Shown here: positions 10,052 through 21,383 of the stretch, piece by piece
Layout: the number at the start of each line of letters is the position of its first letter
Numbering within the stretch: position 1 is the first letter of the stretch
Assembly: GCA_023212695.1 (NCBI GenBank)
Contig: JALCCG010000053.1
Coordinates: 36,811-100,810, forward strand
Direction of reading: 5' to 3'
Length of the DNA stretch: 64,000 nt
Source: Sporisorium sorghi
Taxonomy: Eukaryota > Basidiomycota > Ustilaginomycetes > Ustilaginales > Ustilaginaceae
Program-made: the position numbers and the translations under genes
The notes under the pieces: model-generated
The model's database searches: none
What the model was told of the DNA's origin: nothing
What the model saw: the letters and a program-made list of their open reading frames with translations, nothing else

Positions 10052-12838
10052 ATGTCCAACCAACACGTTCAAGATCGCACGTCCGACCCTTCGCCTAACT
10101 CACCACCACCACCACCTACACACTCAAACCCACACCCACTCGTCCAACAACCACCTGCGACGGCGTCTCACCCCACTTCAGTTCCAATTGCCACGCCGAC
10201 GCCTGCTGCAGCCCTTGCCACGTCTGCACCTCCTGAGCGACCCGAGTTTTCTGCCTCTTCGTCGCAGCCTGCGGATCTTGTCGACCCACCACCACAACAC
10301 CCACCAGCACAATCGCTTCTTCAACAGCAGCAGCAGCTCCTAGACCGCTGCGCTCGTGATTCATCGTCCTCCCTCTCGCCGGCACCATCGTCGACGCCCT
10401 CGGATCCTTCGCCGCAACCTCCTGGCGCTTCCCCAAAGGCAAGCCCAAAAAAACGTGCGCGACCTCAGCGCCGCAACTCGAAGTCGTCCACCGCATCTCG
10501 TCGCGCCAGATCGTCTGTCGCTTCGGTCGATTCAGCTGCAACCGCCTCGCTATCACTCCCACCCGGAGCAAGTCTTCCCGCATCGCGATCAGCCGGGCCT
10601 GCAACACTCCAATCGAGCGCAGCCTTCCCCGTCCATCCGGTCCCTTCGCACGTCGTTGCTGGATATAACGCGGCTCCGCATCCAAGCTCACCCCTCGCAA
10701 GGAACCAACCGCATCTCCCGCATCAGCGTACTCCCTACCCGGCGCAGCATCCAGCGGCTCACCCACCCGGCTCGAACGCTCCCCAGCCACAGTACTATCC
10801 TCGAGGCTCTACACCGGCTGTAGTCCAACCTGCTTCGCACTACTCGCAGCCAGAGCACCAGCAGCATCCGCACCCGCTGCAGTCGAATCAGCATCCGCAG
10901 CAAGGCTTTTTCGCGCCGCAAACACCGCAACCATATCCCTCTGAACTTCAGAGAAATTTTGCACCCGCGCCAACGGCCCATCCTTCGCCGCAGCACCAGT
11001 ATTCCGCGCCCTCCCAACTCGCATCCGGCTCATTGCACCCCGGCGGCTTTAGCAGAGAACATCCTCAGCTGAGACACGCGTTCGCTTATCATCCTTATCC
11101 TCAACAACAACCGAGCTCGACTCCTCAGTTCACTATGGACAACCAAGCTCAGATGGCTCAGGCTCAAGCACAGGCACAGGCACAGGCACAGGCGCAAGCA
11201 CAAGCCCAGCATCACATGCAGATGCAGATGCAAATGCAAATGGCAGCGCACGCACAGGCACAAGCGCAAGCGCAAGCACAAGCGCAGCAGCAGGCTCACA
11301 ACTTGCGTAGAAAGAACGCACAGGACGTGCTGGTGGGTCAAGGCTTTCGTGGATTGAAGCGTGGTCGTCCCACCGACCGCAGTCTGCCTCCCTCGTTGAA
11401 GCGTCAGGTGCCCGAGTCGGCTTTCTATGCAGACCTCCAACGCATGGAGAAGAACCTCGACTGGACCGTAGCCAGAAAGCGCGCCGAGCTCACCGACGGA
11501 CTCTCGCGACCTCCCAAGATCAAGCGCACTCTGCGCATCTTCCTCAGCAACACGTGCGCTAACCAACCATTCCAGCTTGCAGAGAAGCAAAAGGCCAAAG
11601 ACTCGAGCGCAAGCGCTACCGCTGCTTCCGTTGAGGCGGGCGGCGACGCTGGCGAGGTCAAGGCAGAGGCCGACCAGGAGGCGAGCGACAACAAGGAGGA
11701 GGATGCTGTGCCCTCGTGGACGCTTCGCATCGAGGGTCGACTCTTGGAGCCTTCGTTCAAGTCGCGCGCCAACACGGCGCTGTCTGCACAGGCGAGCATC
11801 AACCGCACCGGCGCGCACAAGTTCAGCAACCTCATCAAGACGTGTGTCGTCGAGCTGATGCGCGACCCTGCCTTGTACCCCGATGGCAGCAACATCGTCG
11901 AGTGGCACCGTCCCGTGCCATCGGTAGCGCCTGCGAGCGGTATGCAGGCTGGAGGAGGTGCGGGAGGTTTGGGAGGCACGCAGGGCATGGAGGCGCCTCT
12001 GGTTGCCAGCGCAGAGCCGGCGTTGGACGGCTTTGAGATCAAACGCAAGGGCAACGTGCCCACCAAGGTGAAAATCGTGCTCTATCCGGCATACACCCCA
12101 GAGCGCTACTCGCTGTCCACTGAGCTGGCTTCGCTGCTCGGCATCCGAGAAGAGTCTCGCGCCGGTGTCATCTCGGCTCTGTGGTCGTATGTCAAGGAGA
12201 AGAAGCTGTTGGACGAGACAGACCGCAAAAAGGTCAAGTGCGATGCTGCGCTGCGCTCGCTGTTCAACACGGACATGATCAACTTCCACCACATTCCCGA
12301 GGTGGTCAACCGCCACCTGCACCCTGCGCAGCCCATCGTGATCGAGTACTGGGTGCGCACCGACAAGGCCGAATACAAGCACTCGACCGCGTACGACATT
12401 GAGCTCGACCTCGAGGATCTGGCGATTCGACAGAAGCAGCACAACGTTCTGGCGCAGTTCGACACGGCCAATGATGCTACCTCGCGCGAGATTGCCGAGC
12501 TGGACGACAAGATCGCGCAGGCGGCTGCGACGATTCGCAACCGTGCGAGCGCGCGCGACTTTTTGGCTGCGTTTGCGAAAGATCCGCAGGGTCACCTTCG
12601 TACGTGGATCGCAAGCCAGGCGCGTGACTTGGACGCGATTCTGGGCAACAACCCGGTGCCTGGCGCTGGCGGATCCGTGTCGAGCTTTACGGCGGAAGAG
12701 ATGCGACGCGCCGAGACGTTTAGAGGGTCTTGGGTGGACGAGGCGGTGATTGTCAACGAGGCGCAGAGGCTGGCGGAGAAGCTGCAGGAGCTGCAGTCGC
12801 AAGCTGCTCAGCCGCATCCGAGTCAACCGGGTGCTTGA
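10052..12838 (+). CDS. SWIB-domain subunit of SWI/SNF-RSC chromatin remodelers (Snf12/Rsc6/SMARCD type)
   Basis: Homologs (yeast Snf12 and Rsc6, fission yeast Ssr3, human SMARCD/BAF60) are core subunits of ATP-dependent remodelers in the nucleus. The 928-aa protein starts at the ATG at 10052. Its first ~430 residues are disordered, rich in Pro/Gln/Ser, with a basic patch (SPKKRARPQRRNSKS) and AQ and MQ dipeptide repeats (11160-11300). The conserved part begins with GFRGLKRGRPTDRSLP and SAFYADLQRMEKNLDWTVARK, followed by KRTLRIFLSNTC. The SWIB domain is at about residues 680-755 (PERYSLSTELASLLGIREES, VISALWSYVKEKKLLDE, CDAALRSLF). A helical C-terminus follows (LDDKIAQAAATIRNRASARD). Whether it serves SWI/SNF, RSC or both cannot be decided from sequence. 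It is convergent with the MEMO-like gene, 300 bp away, where no gene was seen. Family call secure. Confidence 0.93.
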   Translation: MSNQHVQDRTSDPSPNSPPPPPTHSNPHPLVQQPPATASHPTSVPIATPTPAAALATSAPPERPEFSASSSQPADLVDPPPQHPPAQSLLQQQQQLLDRCARDSSSSLSPAPSSTPSDPSPQPPGASPKASPKKRARPQRRNSKSSTASRRARSSVASVDSAATASLSLPPGASLPASRSAGPATLQSSAAFPVHPVPSHVVAGYNAAPHPSSPLARNQPHLPHQRTPYPAQHPAAHPPGSNAPQPQYYPRGSTPAVVQPASHYSQPEHQQHPHPLQSNQHPQQGFFAPQTPQPYPSELQRNFAPAPTAHPSPQHQYSAPSQLASGSLHPGGFSREHPQLRHAFAYHPYPQQQPSSTPQFTMDNQAQMAQAQAQAQAQAQAQAQAQHHMQMQMQMQMAAHAQAQAQAQAQAQQQAHNLRRKNAQDVLVGQGFRGLKRGRPTDRSLPPSLKRQVPESAFYADLQRMEKNLDWTVARKRAELTDGLSRPPKIKRTLRIFLSNTCANQPFQLAEKQKAKDSSASATAASVEAGGDAGEVKAEADQEASDNKEEDAVPSWTLRIEGRLLEPSFKSRANTALSAQASINRTGAHKFSNLIKTCVVELMRDPALYPDGSNIVEWHRPVPSVAPASGMQAGGGAGGLGGTQGMEAPLVASAEPALDGFEIKRKGNVPTKVKIVLYPAYTPERYSLSTELASLLGIREESRAGVISALWSYVKEKKLLDETDRKKVKCDAALRSLFNTDMINFHHIPEVVNRHLHPAQPIVIEYWVRTDKAEYKHSTAYDIELDLEDLAIRQKQHNVLAQFDTANDATSREIAELDDKIAQAAATIRNRASARDFLAAFAKDPQGHLRTWIASQARDLDAILGNNPVPGAGGSVSSFTAEEMRRAETFRGSWVDEAVIVNEAQRLAEKLQELQSQAAQPHPSQPGA

Positions 12839-13138
12839 GATTGCTCGTCTTGTCATGAATGATTCTTCAAATCGCATCTGTTGTCGCCTCACACATGAGC
12901 AGCCGGTGTGTGCGCTCTCGCAAGTGCGTGTTTCTCTGCAGGCTGAGATCACAAAACTGAATCGTGGATTACGCTTGAACAATGACAGTGACAATAACGA
13001 CAAGAGGGCAACATGCTGCGACAATTCTTCTTTGAGAGACAACCGACGACACTGACAAGAGATGCATGCAGACTTGCAAAGACCGAGAAGCGAGGCGAAG
13101 CGGGAAAGACAGACCAAGCAAAGTGTTGGGCGGAGCAA

Positions 13139-14179
13139 TCACTGGCTGAAGCGGACATACGCCGAGGCGTACGAGACGGACGAGTCTTGCGGGGTGATGC
13201 ACTCGCTGCTCTGTTCGTACCTCGTGAAGCGGCATTCCGACTTGACTGCGTGAGACTTCTCGAGCTCGGCGAGAGCGGCGAGGAGGACGCCGATGGGGTG
13301 TCTTCCACACACGGTGTTCTTGGTCGAGCTTAGGTATTCTGCGAAGGCGAGACGGGCGTGTTCTGCCGTCTTGGCCCGTGTGTCGTGTGTCCACGGGTGG
13401 GTGATGGCGAGGATGCCCGATTCGTCGAGTTCGCGGATACTTTGGTGGATGGGCTTGGTCTCTAACAACGACGTTGGCGATCTGTTGTTCAGCATAGTAG
13501 CAAGGCTCGAGCCGGAGGGGACGTAGCGTGTGTACCTGAAGCGCGAGCCCCAGTGGCAGAAGTCGCTCGAGACGACGAACAGCACGCTCTCGTCGCGCAG
13601 GTACGGCGCGAGCAGCCTCCCGTACTCCTGCTCCTTGCTCGTGTTGATCGCCCCGACGAGAATGGGTACGATTTTGACCTCGCGCCCTCTGAACACTTTA
13701 TAAATATACGGGAGGTGCATCTCGATGCTGTGCTCGTCCTCGTCTTCCGTTTGCGACATGACGCTGAATTTGCCCGTGGCTTTGAGATCATCCGTGATCC
13801 GGCGGTCGATCGGAAGGCTGCCAAGCGGCGTCTCGTACGCCTCGCACGCCGACACCGCACACCCGTCCAGATAAACATGATGCGAAGGGCCTAGAATGAA
13901 GACGGTCGAGATGGCCGCGGTGTCGATGGTGCGGTAGGCATAGGCAGCGGCGGGCCCGGAGTAGGCGTACCCCGCGTGTGGGCCGATGATCGCGCGGGTC
14001 GCTGGAACGGGCAGCGCCAGCGGTTCGGATGAAGGATTGCGTTGGCACACGGAGAGCGGGCTGGGGAGAGAGGCGGGATCGACGTCCTCGAGCCACTCGG
14101 ACAAAGACGCGTCCAGCTCGTCCGCGTCGTCCGTGTACCAGCTGCCTGCATGCGAGGCTGTGCGTGTTGTCGGCGCCAT
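13139..14179 (-). CDS. MEMO1-like protein
   Basis: The 346-aa product is a single MEMO-family domain from end to end. It starts MAPTTRTASHAGSWYTDD and includes IIGPHAGYAYSGPAAAYAYR (about residue 65), FILGPSHHVYLDGCAVS (about 95), HSIEMHLPYIYKVF (about 150), SSDFCHWGSRFRYT (about 205) and HPIGVLLAAL near the end. The His of GPHAGY, the His of GPSHHVYL and the Cys of DFCHWG correspond to the family's proposed metal-ligand triad. Human MEMO1 takes part in ErbB2-driven motility and binds redox-active metal; the yeast relative is Mho1. The role in this fungus is unknown. The gene is on the minus strand, divergent from RPS3. The ATG at 14177-14179 fits the family N-terminus. Secure family assignment. 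Confidence 0.95.
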   Translation of the reverse strand: MAPTTRTASHAGSWYTDDADELDASLSEWLEDVDPASLPSPLSVCQRNPSSEPLALPVPATRAIIGPHAGYAYSGPAAAYAYRTIDTAAISTVFILGPSHHVYLDGCAVSACEAYETPLGSLPIDRRITDDLKATGKFSVMSQTEDEDEHSIEMHLPYIYKVFRGREVKIVPILVGAINTSKEQEYGRLLAPYLRDESVLFVVSSDFCHWGSRFRYTRYVPSGSSLATMLNNRSPTSLLETKPIHQSIRELDESGILAITHPWTHDTRAKTAEHARLAFAEYLSSTKNTVCGRHPIGVLLAALAELEKSHAVKSECRFTRYEQSSECITPQDSSVSYASAYVRFSQ

Positions 14180-14914
14180 GGTTGCGAGCCGGCTGTTGTT
14201 GCGACAAGAAGCAGCGGTGGAGGAGGAGAGGGATCGCCCGCGCTACACTCGGTCGATGCGCCGATGGATGGTGGATGGTCGCTATCAAGGAGAGGCCCCA
14301 TCGGATCGGTTCGGCTCGACCGTTCGGCGCCAGCGTGATTTGACTCAGCGCCAGAGCGAGCCGATTTGCGCTGTGACTGTGACACACCCCCGCACGCGAC
14401 TCACGGCTCGCTCCTCCCCACGTTTGAAGCTGGACCCTGCAGCTCGACGTCAGCGTTTCCGGCGCTTGTCGCTTTCGCTGGCTTGGGCACCGATTTGTCG
14501 CACCATTGTTAGAGCGGCAATGTGTGAGGATTTGTTGCATTTTCTTCATCTGGAGATATGGCCCGATTGAAAATTCTAGGGTGCACGTGAGCGAGAAAGC
14601 TCGGCCGAAGTCTGCCTCCTTTCGGGCGCGCGGAAGAAAATGCGACCTAACCCGCTCAAGAAGTTGCCCCAGTAGCCTGAGACAGGATCACCGCGCTCTG
14701 CTGCCTTGGGAAATGTCAAACTCGAATGCGCGCCTTGACAAGGCAGCGAGGGAAAGCCTCAAGCGTCAAGTCAGCTTCAATCCGTCCTGCAGCTGAGCAA
14801 GCTGGCCAGCCAACCAGCAGACCCGTACAGCACAGCGCAGAGCAGGCCCGGGGTTCAACCATTCGAGATCGCCATCGACACTCCCATCTCACCACCAACC
14901 ACATATCCTTCAAG
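14180..14914. other. Divergent promoter region MEMO-like/RPS3
   Basis: About 0.7 kb without a supportable gene; it holds the two divergent promoters and the RPS3 leader. No clear TATA box or RNA gene was recognised. Confidence 0.45.
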
Positions 14915-16474
14915 ATGGCTTCCGCTAACATTTCCAAGAAGAGAAAGGTAAGGCATCATCGACAACATTCGAGTTCGCTCTATCTGCACCAACCTCTGCT
15001 CTGCTTGGTACTTACGACTGGAGAGAAGCATGCTGCGACACCGACATCGACAAATACATACGCACACGGAGGATTACCATGAACGACTTGATGCGGCGGC
15101 TAGCATGATGTCGCTTGGTACATCGCAGTTCGGGATATGGCAGGATCAATACTACATAAGCAGCAGCATCACCGGCTACAATCGCTTTGGAAGATTCGAC
15201 GTCAGCATCCGCAGGGGAAGGTTGACAGTTGCATCAGGAAGTACAGCATCGACTATCAGCAGGACGTATCATCACATATCAATGCATGCCGCGGAGATGA
15301 CCGCAGCTCGTTCCTACGAAGCAACGCATCGCTGGTCCGTCCCAACAACAACCTGATGGCTCCATCGACCAGTTAAGATGATGTGACATCTCGCAGACGA
15401 CGGTCAAACTGCGACACTCTGGCCTGCATCAGCCCGACATGCGCTGCAGACATACCGATTGAAGATGCAAATCAGGTTTCTATGCAGTTCCAAACGCCAC
15501 TGGATCTCGAATGCGAGCTTCCAACAATCTCGAACCGAAGAAGCTCCTTACGACTCGCACCTTGACCGTTGCCACTATCATGCTGGAAGACCATGCGCAC
15601 ATCCTCGACTTGATCAACATTGCACCGCTTCTCTCTACGACGTGGAGGTCCGACAGAGCAGAGCAGTCAGAAGAGCCGACCTTGCAACACTCTCATCAGA
15701 GCAGTTTCCTGACCTTTATCTCCTTTCGATCCTACTTCGCATCCTCAGTTTGTCGCTGACGGTGTTTTCGCTGCCGAGCTCAACGAGTTCTTCACCCGTG
15801 AGCTCTCCGAGGAGGGATACTCGGGTTGCGAGGTCCGTGTCACGCACGCCCGCACCGAGATCATCATCCGCGCCACGCACACCCAGGAGGTTCTCGGTGA
15901 CAAGGGTCGCCGCATCCGCGAGCTCACCGCGCTCGTCCAGAAGCGATTCAAGTTCCCCGACAACTCGCTCGAGCTGTACGCCGAGAAGGTGCAGAACCGC
16001 GGTCTGCACGCTGTTGCCCAGTGCGAGTCGCTGCGCTACAAGCTGCTCGGTGGTCTTGCCGTTCGTCGTGCCGCCTACGGTGTGCTGCGCTTCGTCATGG
16101 AGTCCGGTGCCAAGGGTTGCGAGGTCGTCATCTCGGGTAAGCTGCGTGCTGCCCGTGCCAAGTCGATGAAGTTCACCGACGGCTTCATGATCCACTCCGG
16201 TCAGCCCGTTAAGGACTTTGTGGACGAGGCTGTTCGTCACGTTCTCATGAAGCAGGGTGTTCTCGGTATCAAGGTCAAGATCATGCAGGGCTGGGACCCC
16301 GAGGGACGCGCCGGCAAGCCCTTCCCGCTCCCCGACGCCGTCACCATCCTGGAGCCCAAGGAGGAGGCGCCCATCCTCGCCCCTGTCTCCGAGTCGCGAC
16401 AGGCCCCCGCCGAGGTCGCCGCCCCCGTCCAGGCTGCCCCCGCCGCCGAGGTCCAGCCCGAGGCTGCCTACTAA
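14915..16474 (+). CDS. RPS3: 40S ribosomal protein uS3 (RPS3), two exons with a long first intron
   Basis: uS3 sits at the mRNA entry channel of the small ribosomal subunit. Exon 1 (14915-14947) encodes only 11 residues, [11 protein letters not shown]. An 801-nt intron (GTAAGG...CTCAG, phase 0) follows. Exon 2 (15749-16474) starts [19 protein letters not shown], giving the standard family N-terminus. The 252-aa product carries the KH domain with the signature [17 protein letters not shown], the C-terminal domain ([34 protein letters not shown]) and [14 protein letters not shown], then an Ala/Pro-rich tail ending EAAY. It probably has biased codon use, as expected for a highly expressed gene. 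The intron shows no open reading frame with family features. Very secure. Confidence 0.97.
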
Positions 16475-17726
16475 GCGGTCGGTCTTTCCCCCCTTTTTTT
16501 TTCCAACTCTCGCCCTCTCTCTTGCCCCAAGCTTCCCTACCTTCCCCCTTTTTTTAGTTTCTCTCGCATGTCGAGTTTGATCTTGAATGCGCCTTTTGGC
16601 TGGTTCATCCTGACCGGTCGTTGTAGCGGACGCTGTGGTACACGTTTCGCGATCTTTGTGACGTAAGGTCGCAAGGACACACTCAAAAATATCATGATCG
16701 GCCAGCGTGCCGCATTGCCTCTCTCGTTGCTGCTTGTGCCAGGTATCCAAGTTTATCTGCTGTGATCGTCTCTGTGCGAAGAGTGTCGTGTTGAAGGTGC
16801 ATCTGGTGCCATGCAGGATGAAGGCGGGACGGCTCATGAGACCTTTTGACGCCCATCTTCAAGGTGTTAGACCGTGTCCGAGTTTTGGTCAGTGAGAAAT
16901 TTCAAGTTTGCTGCGGTCATGTCGAGGCGCGGACCCGCTTCACGTTGCCAGACCCGTCAAAAGCCGCGCGACCCGCTTCATCATCAGCACTCGTAGATCA
17001 TGCTGTTTCTTAACCTTGGCCAAGTACAACACGAAGATGTGCTCAAAGCCTTGTCGTCATCCTGAGCGCTTCATTCAAGTCGGACGAGGTAGGAGCAGCG
17101 CAACAAAGGTGATCGCACCTCACCGACAAACCCTCAGAGACTCGTACGAAGCGTCGTCTGGGCTGATCGACGCTGTTGACTGCATTCGTTGAGAAGAGCC
17201 TTTTTTTTTTGGTCTTTTTCTTTTTTTTTTTTTTTTTTTTTTTTCCTTGAATGTGGTTTTTTTCGGGGGGACAGCCTGTCAACTGCCTTTGTCTGGAATA
17301 CAAAATTCAGAAGCAAGAAATACAATTCTCAGCGCTGGCTGGAAGCAAATTTGTATTTGGAGCGAGCAAGGCAGCAGCAGGCGAGTGTGTGAGAAGAAAA
17401 CAGCGTTGCAGAGAGCTCTCTGGGAGCCAAAAAACAAAAAAGAAAAAAAAAAGAAAAAAAAAAAGAAAAAAAACTGCGAGGCAGAAAGAGAGAGAGAGAG
17501 AAGGCGCAAAGCTTGAACGTCGTCGTCTTGTGGATTCCTCTCTTCTGGCTCGCTCCGTGTGAGACTGGCCGACAGCCAAGCAGCAATTGCGCTCTCTCTC
17601 TTCCCACTGCTCTTCATCCTACTACGCTTTCGGTGTTTCGTATTCTTTACACCTAGTTCCTATTACGGAAAGTACGTGTCATCTTTGCACCGACCACACT
17701 TGCAGACGCCGTTCCAGCATCAACGA

Positions 17727-17768
<42 letters not shown>

Positions 17769-18834
17769 TAGCAACGATAACATTCCGACTGGTGCGGCTG
17801 TCAACTTGTCCTCTCGACGTTGCAGCACGACAGAACGATTGCAATTCACTCCTCGACCATTGGCAACTGGCACCGCAGGCGTCCAGCTCTTTCGCAGCAA
17901 CTGTCACCACCTTGCGCGCCGTCTCACACGCACAGGCGGCCAAGTTGCACAGACAGAATTGCGATTCGAAAGCGACGCCAAGTGCTCGAGTCGAGCGAGC
18001 GAGCGAACTGCATCTCTGCTGCTGCGTGCAACATCCTGCTGTTGCCTTGATCCCACCAAGATCTAAGCGTCGACTACTTCAGCAACAGCCAAATTCGACC
18101 ACGTCTGCATTGTTCCGGCCTCAGCATCGCCTCTTCCGCTAAGCAACATTCCAACTGACTCGCTCTCGCTCTCGTCTCCATTCCTGCTTTCTCGTCGACC
18201 TTCTTGCGTCGTTTCGTTCCGCCTTCTCTAGACTCTTCTCGCGTTCAGCTCCTTTTTTAGAAGGTTAGTACACCGCATCATCGTCGACGTGTTCGCTTTC
18301 TTCAGCCGCCTCCGACCATGGCACGCTTGGGGATTCTGTCCGCCCAGAGTATGTCCGACATCATGCGCGCTTCCATCGTGGATCACGGACAGGCGCTTTC
18401 CTTGCGATGGTGTCACGCTCATCGGCGGTCCATATCACTAGCGGAACAGGTCGCTTCTGGTTCTTCGAAGGGCATCGCGAAGCCGAGTGTCATCGTAGCC
18501 TCCTTGGGCCAAGGCGTGGGCTCGTCAGAACCACCTCCAGCCAGTGCCTGGCATGTGCCGAGTCCTTTGGAGCCATCACGCTGGACCACAGGAGAGCACA
18601 CGACACAAGGCACCACTCGAAAGCTCGCAGGGCAAACAGCGGAGCTCAGCGCGGGCCAAGAGCAAGGCACCGTTGTCCCATCTGGGTCCTCTTCCTTTCC
18701 CCGGCACATCGCAGTCGACACGTCTGCTCCATCACTAGAGAACACCACCAACTGACATGGAAAACTGCACCTGCCACCTCTTTCCACCGATCGCTACAGT
18801 CTACGCCCGAAAGGATCAAAGACGACCGTACGCA
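16475..18834. other. 2.4-kb gene-poor region between RPS3 and the Stm1-like gene
   Basis: No gene could be supported. The stretch includes T10 (17201-17210) and T24 (17221-17244) tracts, an A-rich run (about 17435-17472), and a CAG microsatellite (17727-17769). A 145-codon ATG frame (18318-18755) in a good start context (CGACCATGG) has no recognised domain and may be an upstream ORF or chance. The right part is probably the leader of the Stm1-like gene and may contain a leader intron. Confidence 0.45.
17727..17769. repeat. CAG/CAA microsatellite
   Basis: About 43 bp of nearly pure CAG with one CAA interruption, ending CAGTAGC. It lies in non-coding sequence upstream of the Stm1-like gene. 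Confidence 0.9.
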
Positions 18835-19940
18835 ATGTCGGTCGCAAACAAGAACCCTTTCGCCATCCTTGGTGGTAAGTTATCAACGCCCCTTTAAAGC
18901 AAATGGCCGGAAACCTCTGCTCCAATGCGCATAACGAGCTCTCCATACTCTCAGATAGGCTCCTACGGCGAGCTTCTCTGTGCTTTGTCATCTCGTACAA
19001 GCATGCGCATCACATTATCACGGCCAGCGAAACGAATACTGACCTGCTCCCCTCTCGATTCTTTCCCTCATCAACAGACGACGGTGAGGACATCGCCGCC
19101 CCCAAGGCCGCTCCCGCCAAGGCTGCTGCCCCCGCTGCTGCCCCCGCTCCTCAGCGCAACATCCCCGGTGCCGGCAACCAGCGCCGTGGTGGTGCCCGCA
19201 ACGGTGCTCCCCGCGCCGCTGCCGGTGCTGACGCCGCCGTCGAGGGCGAGCAGCAGAAGGACGCCCGCGGTGGCCGTCCCCGCAACGGCGAGAGCCGCGG
19301 CCGTGGTGGTCGTGGTGGCCGTGGCCGCGGTGCTCCCCGAGGCCGTGCTTTCGACCGACACTCGCAGACCGACCGCGTCGACTCGCAGAAGGCTGTCGCC
19401 CAGGGCTGGGGCGGTGAGGACGGCAAGAAGGAGCTCGACAACGAGGAGAAGGCCGAGGCTGACGCCAAGGCTGAAGGCGCCGAGGCCGTCGCCGCCGGTG
19501 CTGCCGCTACCCCCGCTGAGGCCGAGAAGATCCCCGAGGAGGAGGAGGACAAGACCATGACGCTCGACCAGTACCTCGCCTCGAAAGCCGGCAAGAAGCT
19601 CAACATCGAGAGCAAGGCTCCCCGCGAGGTTTCGGGCGACGACTCGGCCTGGTCCAAGCTGACCAAGCACGAGAAGGAGCAGGCCGACTACTTTGCGTCG
19701 ACCAAGACTCAGAAGGCCAAGACTCGCACGCAGAAGGAGGGCAAGCAGCTGCTCGACATTGAGCAGACGTTCAACCAGCCCGCTGTGCAGCGCAGCGGCC
19801 GTGGCGGTGCCCGTGGTGGTGCCCGCGGTGCTCCCCGTGGCGAGCGCGGTGCTCCCCGTGGCCGTGGCGGCCGTGGTGGACGTGGTGGTAACGCCTCGGT
19901 CAACCTTGCCGACAAGAACGCCTTCCCCTCGCTTGCCTAA
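18835..19940 (+). CDS. Stm1/SERBP1 (HABP4)-family ribosome-binding protein, two exons
   Basis: Family members (yeast Stm1, fission yeast Oga1, human SERBP1) bind 80S ribosomes, occupy the mRNA channel and help preserve idle ribosomes. Exon 1 (18835-18874) encodes MSVANKNPFAILG, the usual short N-terminal motif. The 203-nt intron (GTAAGT...AACAG) is in phase 1, and exon 2 starts at 19078 (DDGEDIAAPKAAP). The 300-aa protein has Arg/Gly-rich runs near both ends (RGRGGRGGRGRGAPRGRAFD; RGGRGGRGGNASVN) and the family core FDRHSQTDRVDSQKAVAQGW at about residue 115. An acidic helix follows, then MTLDQYLASKAGKK and a C-terminal KNAFPSLA. Both splice sites restore expected family sequence. It lies 2.4 kb downstream of RPS3 on the same strand. 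Good confidence in family; the exact ortholog name is not assigned. Confidence 0.88.
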
Positions 19941-21383
19941 ATGTAGGCCTTGCGAGTAAGAGGGAGAGGAGAAACTAGGTCAGCAACAAGCTCTTTGTCG
20001 TCGCTGTTGACGCCAGATGACGACGACGACTCAAGGATCGAAACAGCATACCTTTCGCCTTGCTTCTGCTGCCCCCAAACTCTCTTTCAAAAGCGGAATC
20101 CTGCGCGAGCGCTTCTACACAGGACGTTGCGTATGGTTCTCATGCTCTTTTATTTGACGTGCACCGCCGCCTCTCCCCGATTCCGTGGGATGCTCCTCTC
20201 CTCTCTCGTCCCATCCGCGCCCAAGCAGCAGAGCTTGGGACGTTGAAGGAGAGGCTCATCCTGCGAATACCACCTCCGAAAACCAACCCAAACCTCCTTC
20301 TTCGAAAACATATTCTGCGCACTTACACACGTCACCCGACCCAACACCCCCCCACACACACCCAAAAAGCAGATTGTATTCTCTTCTATTCTTCTCACAC
20401 ACACTCTCTCCTCGTCGTGATGTTTTCTTTGCTTTTGCCTCGAAGAGATTGACTTTCCGGACCTTGCTTTTCATTTGGGCCTTGTGGTAGTGATGAGGCG
20501 ATGATGTTTGGAGGAGTTCTGGCTGGTGAGTGTGGGATTCTGCTGGCTAAGATGGAGTTGGTCTCGATGATCTGGTTGTGCCGCGCAAGATCGAGTGTTC
20601 TGGATGACTGGGCTTCTCTGCGGGTGATTCTGAGTCTCTCGCCCTCATTTGATGAATACGCCCTCACGATTGCGCCGAGGTCACCACGACCCACATTCGA
20701 TTTCCGCAACCACACCCTCTCTCTCTCTCTCTCTCTCTCATCCATATGAAGCACTGTGTAAGGATCACGATCCAGCACACAAGATGCCGATGCTGCAGAC
20801 GAGCGCAACAGACGTCATGGGCTTTTGACAGTTGTCGTTTCTCTCACTTGACTGCCGGCGGTAGAGTGCGTCTTTTTGTGAGCCGTTCAGGGGTTCATGC
20901 AAATTCGGGCTCTGTGTTGGTCTCGAGAGAGAAGTTGATTTTTGGCTGAATTTGCTAGGCAGCAGCGCCTGTCTAGTCAAAAAATAGGGGCCAAGAAAGC
21001 GACATGCAGGGCCAAACTGCCAAATTGTGCGCCGTTTGGGATTCCGAGTTGATTTGTGTTCCACACACTTACTTGGCTGCGAGAGAGAGAAAAGCTCGGG
21101 CTTGCTCACCATCATCATCCTTCTCCTTGCTTCCTTACCTCCAACTCGTCACGACTCGAACCGATACGCTCACATAGCGCACTGCGCTTTTGCACGTAGA
21201 GCTGACGTTCAGCTTGGCAAAGGGCCCTTGCGACTTCTTGACTCCAACCCTTCTCCCTAGACATCCTTCATTCATCACGACCCTTGACGAACTTTCACGA
21301 GACTCTTACTAGCAACGAACCACACGTCAAACCAACATTCATCATACTCTTTGAGCGCGTCAGAGCCTCATCACCATCACATC
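19941..21383. other. Intergenic region Stm1-like - arrestin-like
   Basis: About 1.4 kb with no supportable gene. It contains a CT dinucleotide repeat (20716-20739). It holds the 3' end of the Stm1-like gene and the promoter and leader of the arrestin-like gene. Confidence 0.5.
20716..20739. repeat. CT dinucleotide repeat
   Basis: Twelve CT units in non-coding sequence, followed directly by CATCCATATG. Confidence 0.9.

Noticed and set aside
9177..10343. 388-codon plus-strand open frame
   Set aside because: It has no ATG start and no family features, its composition is typical of leader/promoter DNA, and it overlaps the SNF12-like start in another frame.
17587..18066. Gln/Ser-rich 159-codon frame over the CAG repeat
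   Set aside because: Repeat-driven open frame without a domain or support outside the repeat.
21140..21170. Minus-strand tRNA B-box-like CGACTCGAACCG
   Set aside because: The flanking bases do not form a T-arm stem, and no A box is at the proper distance.
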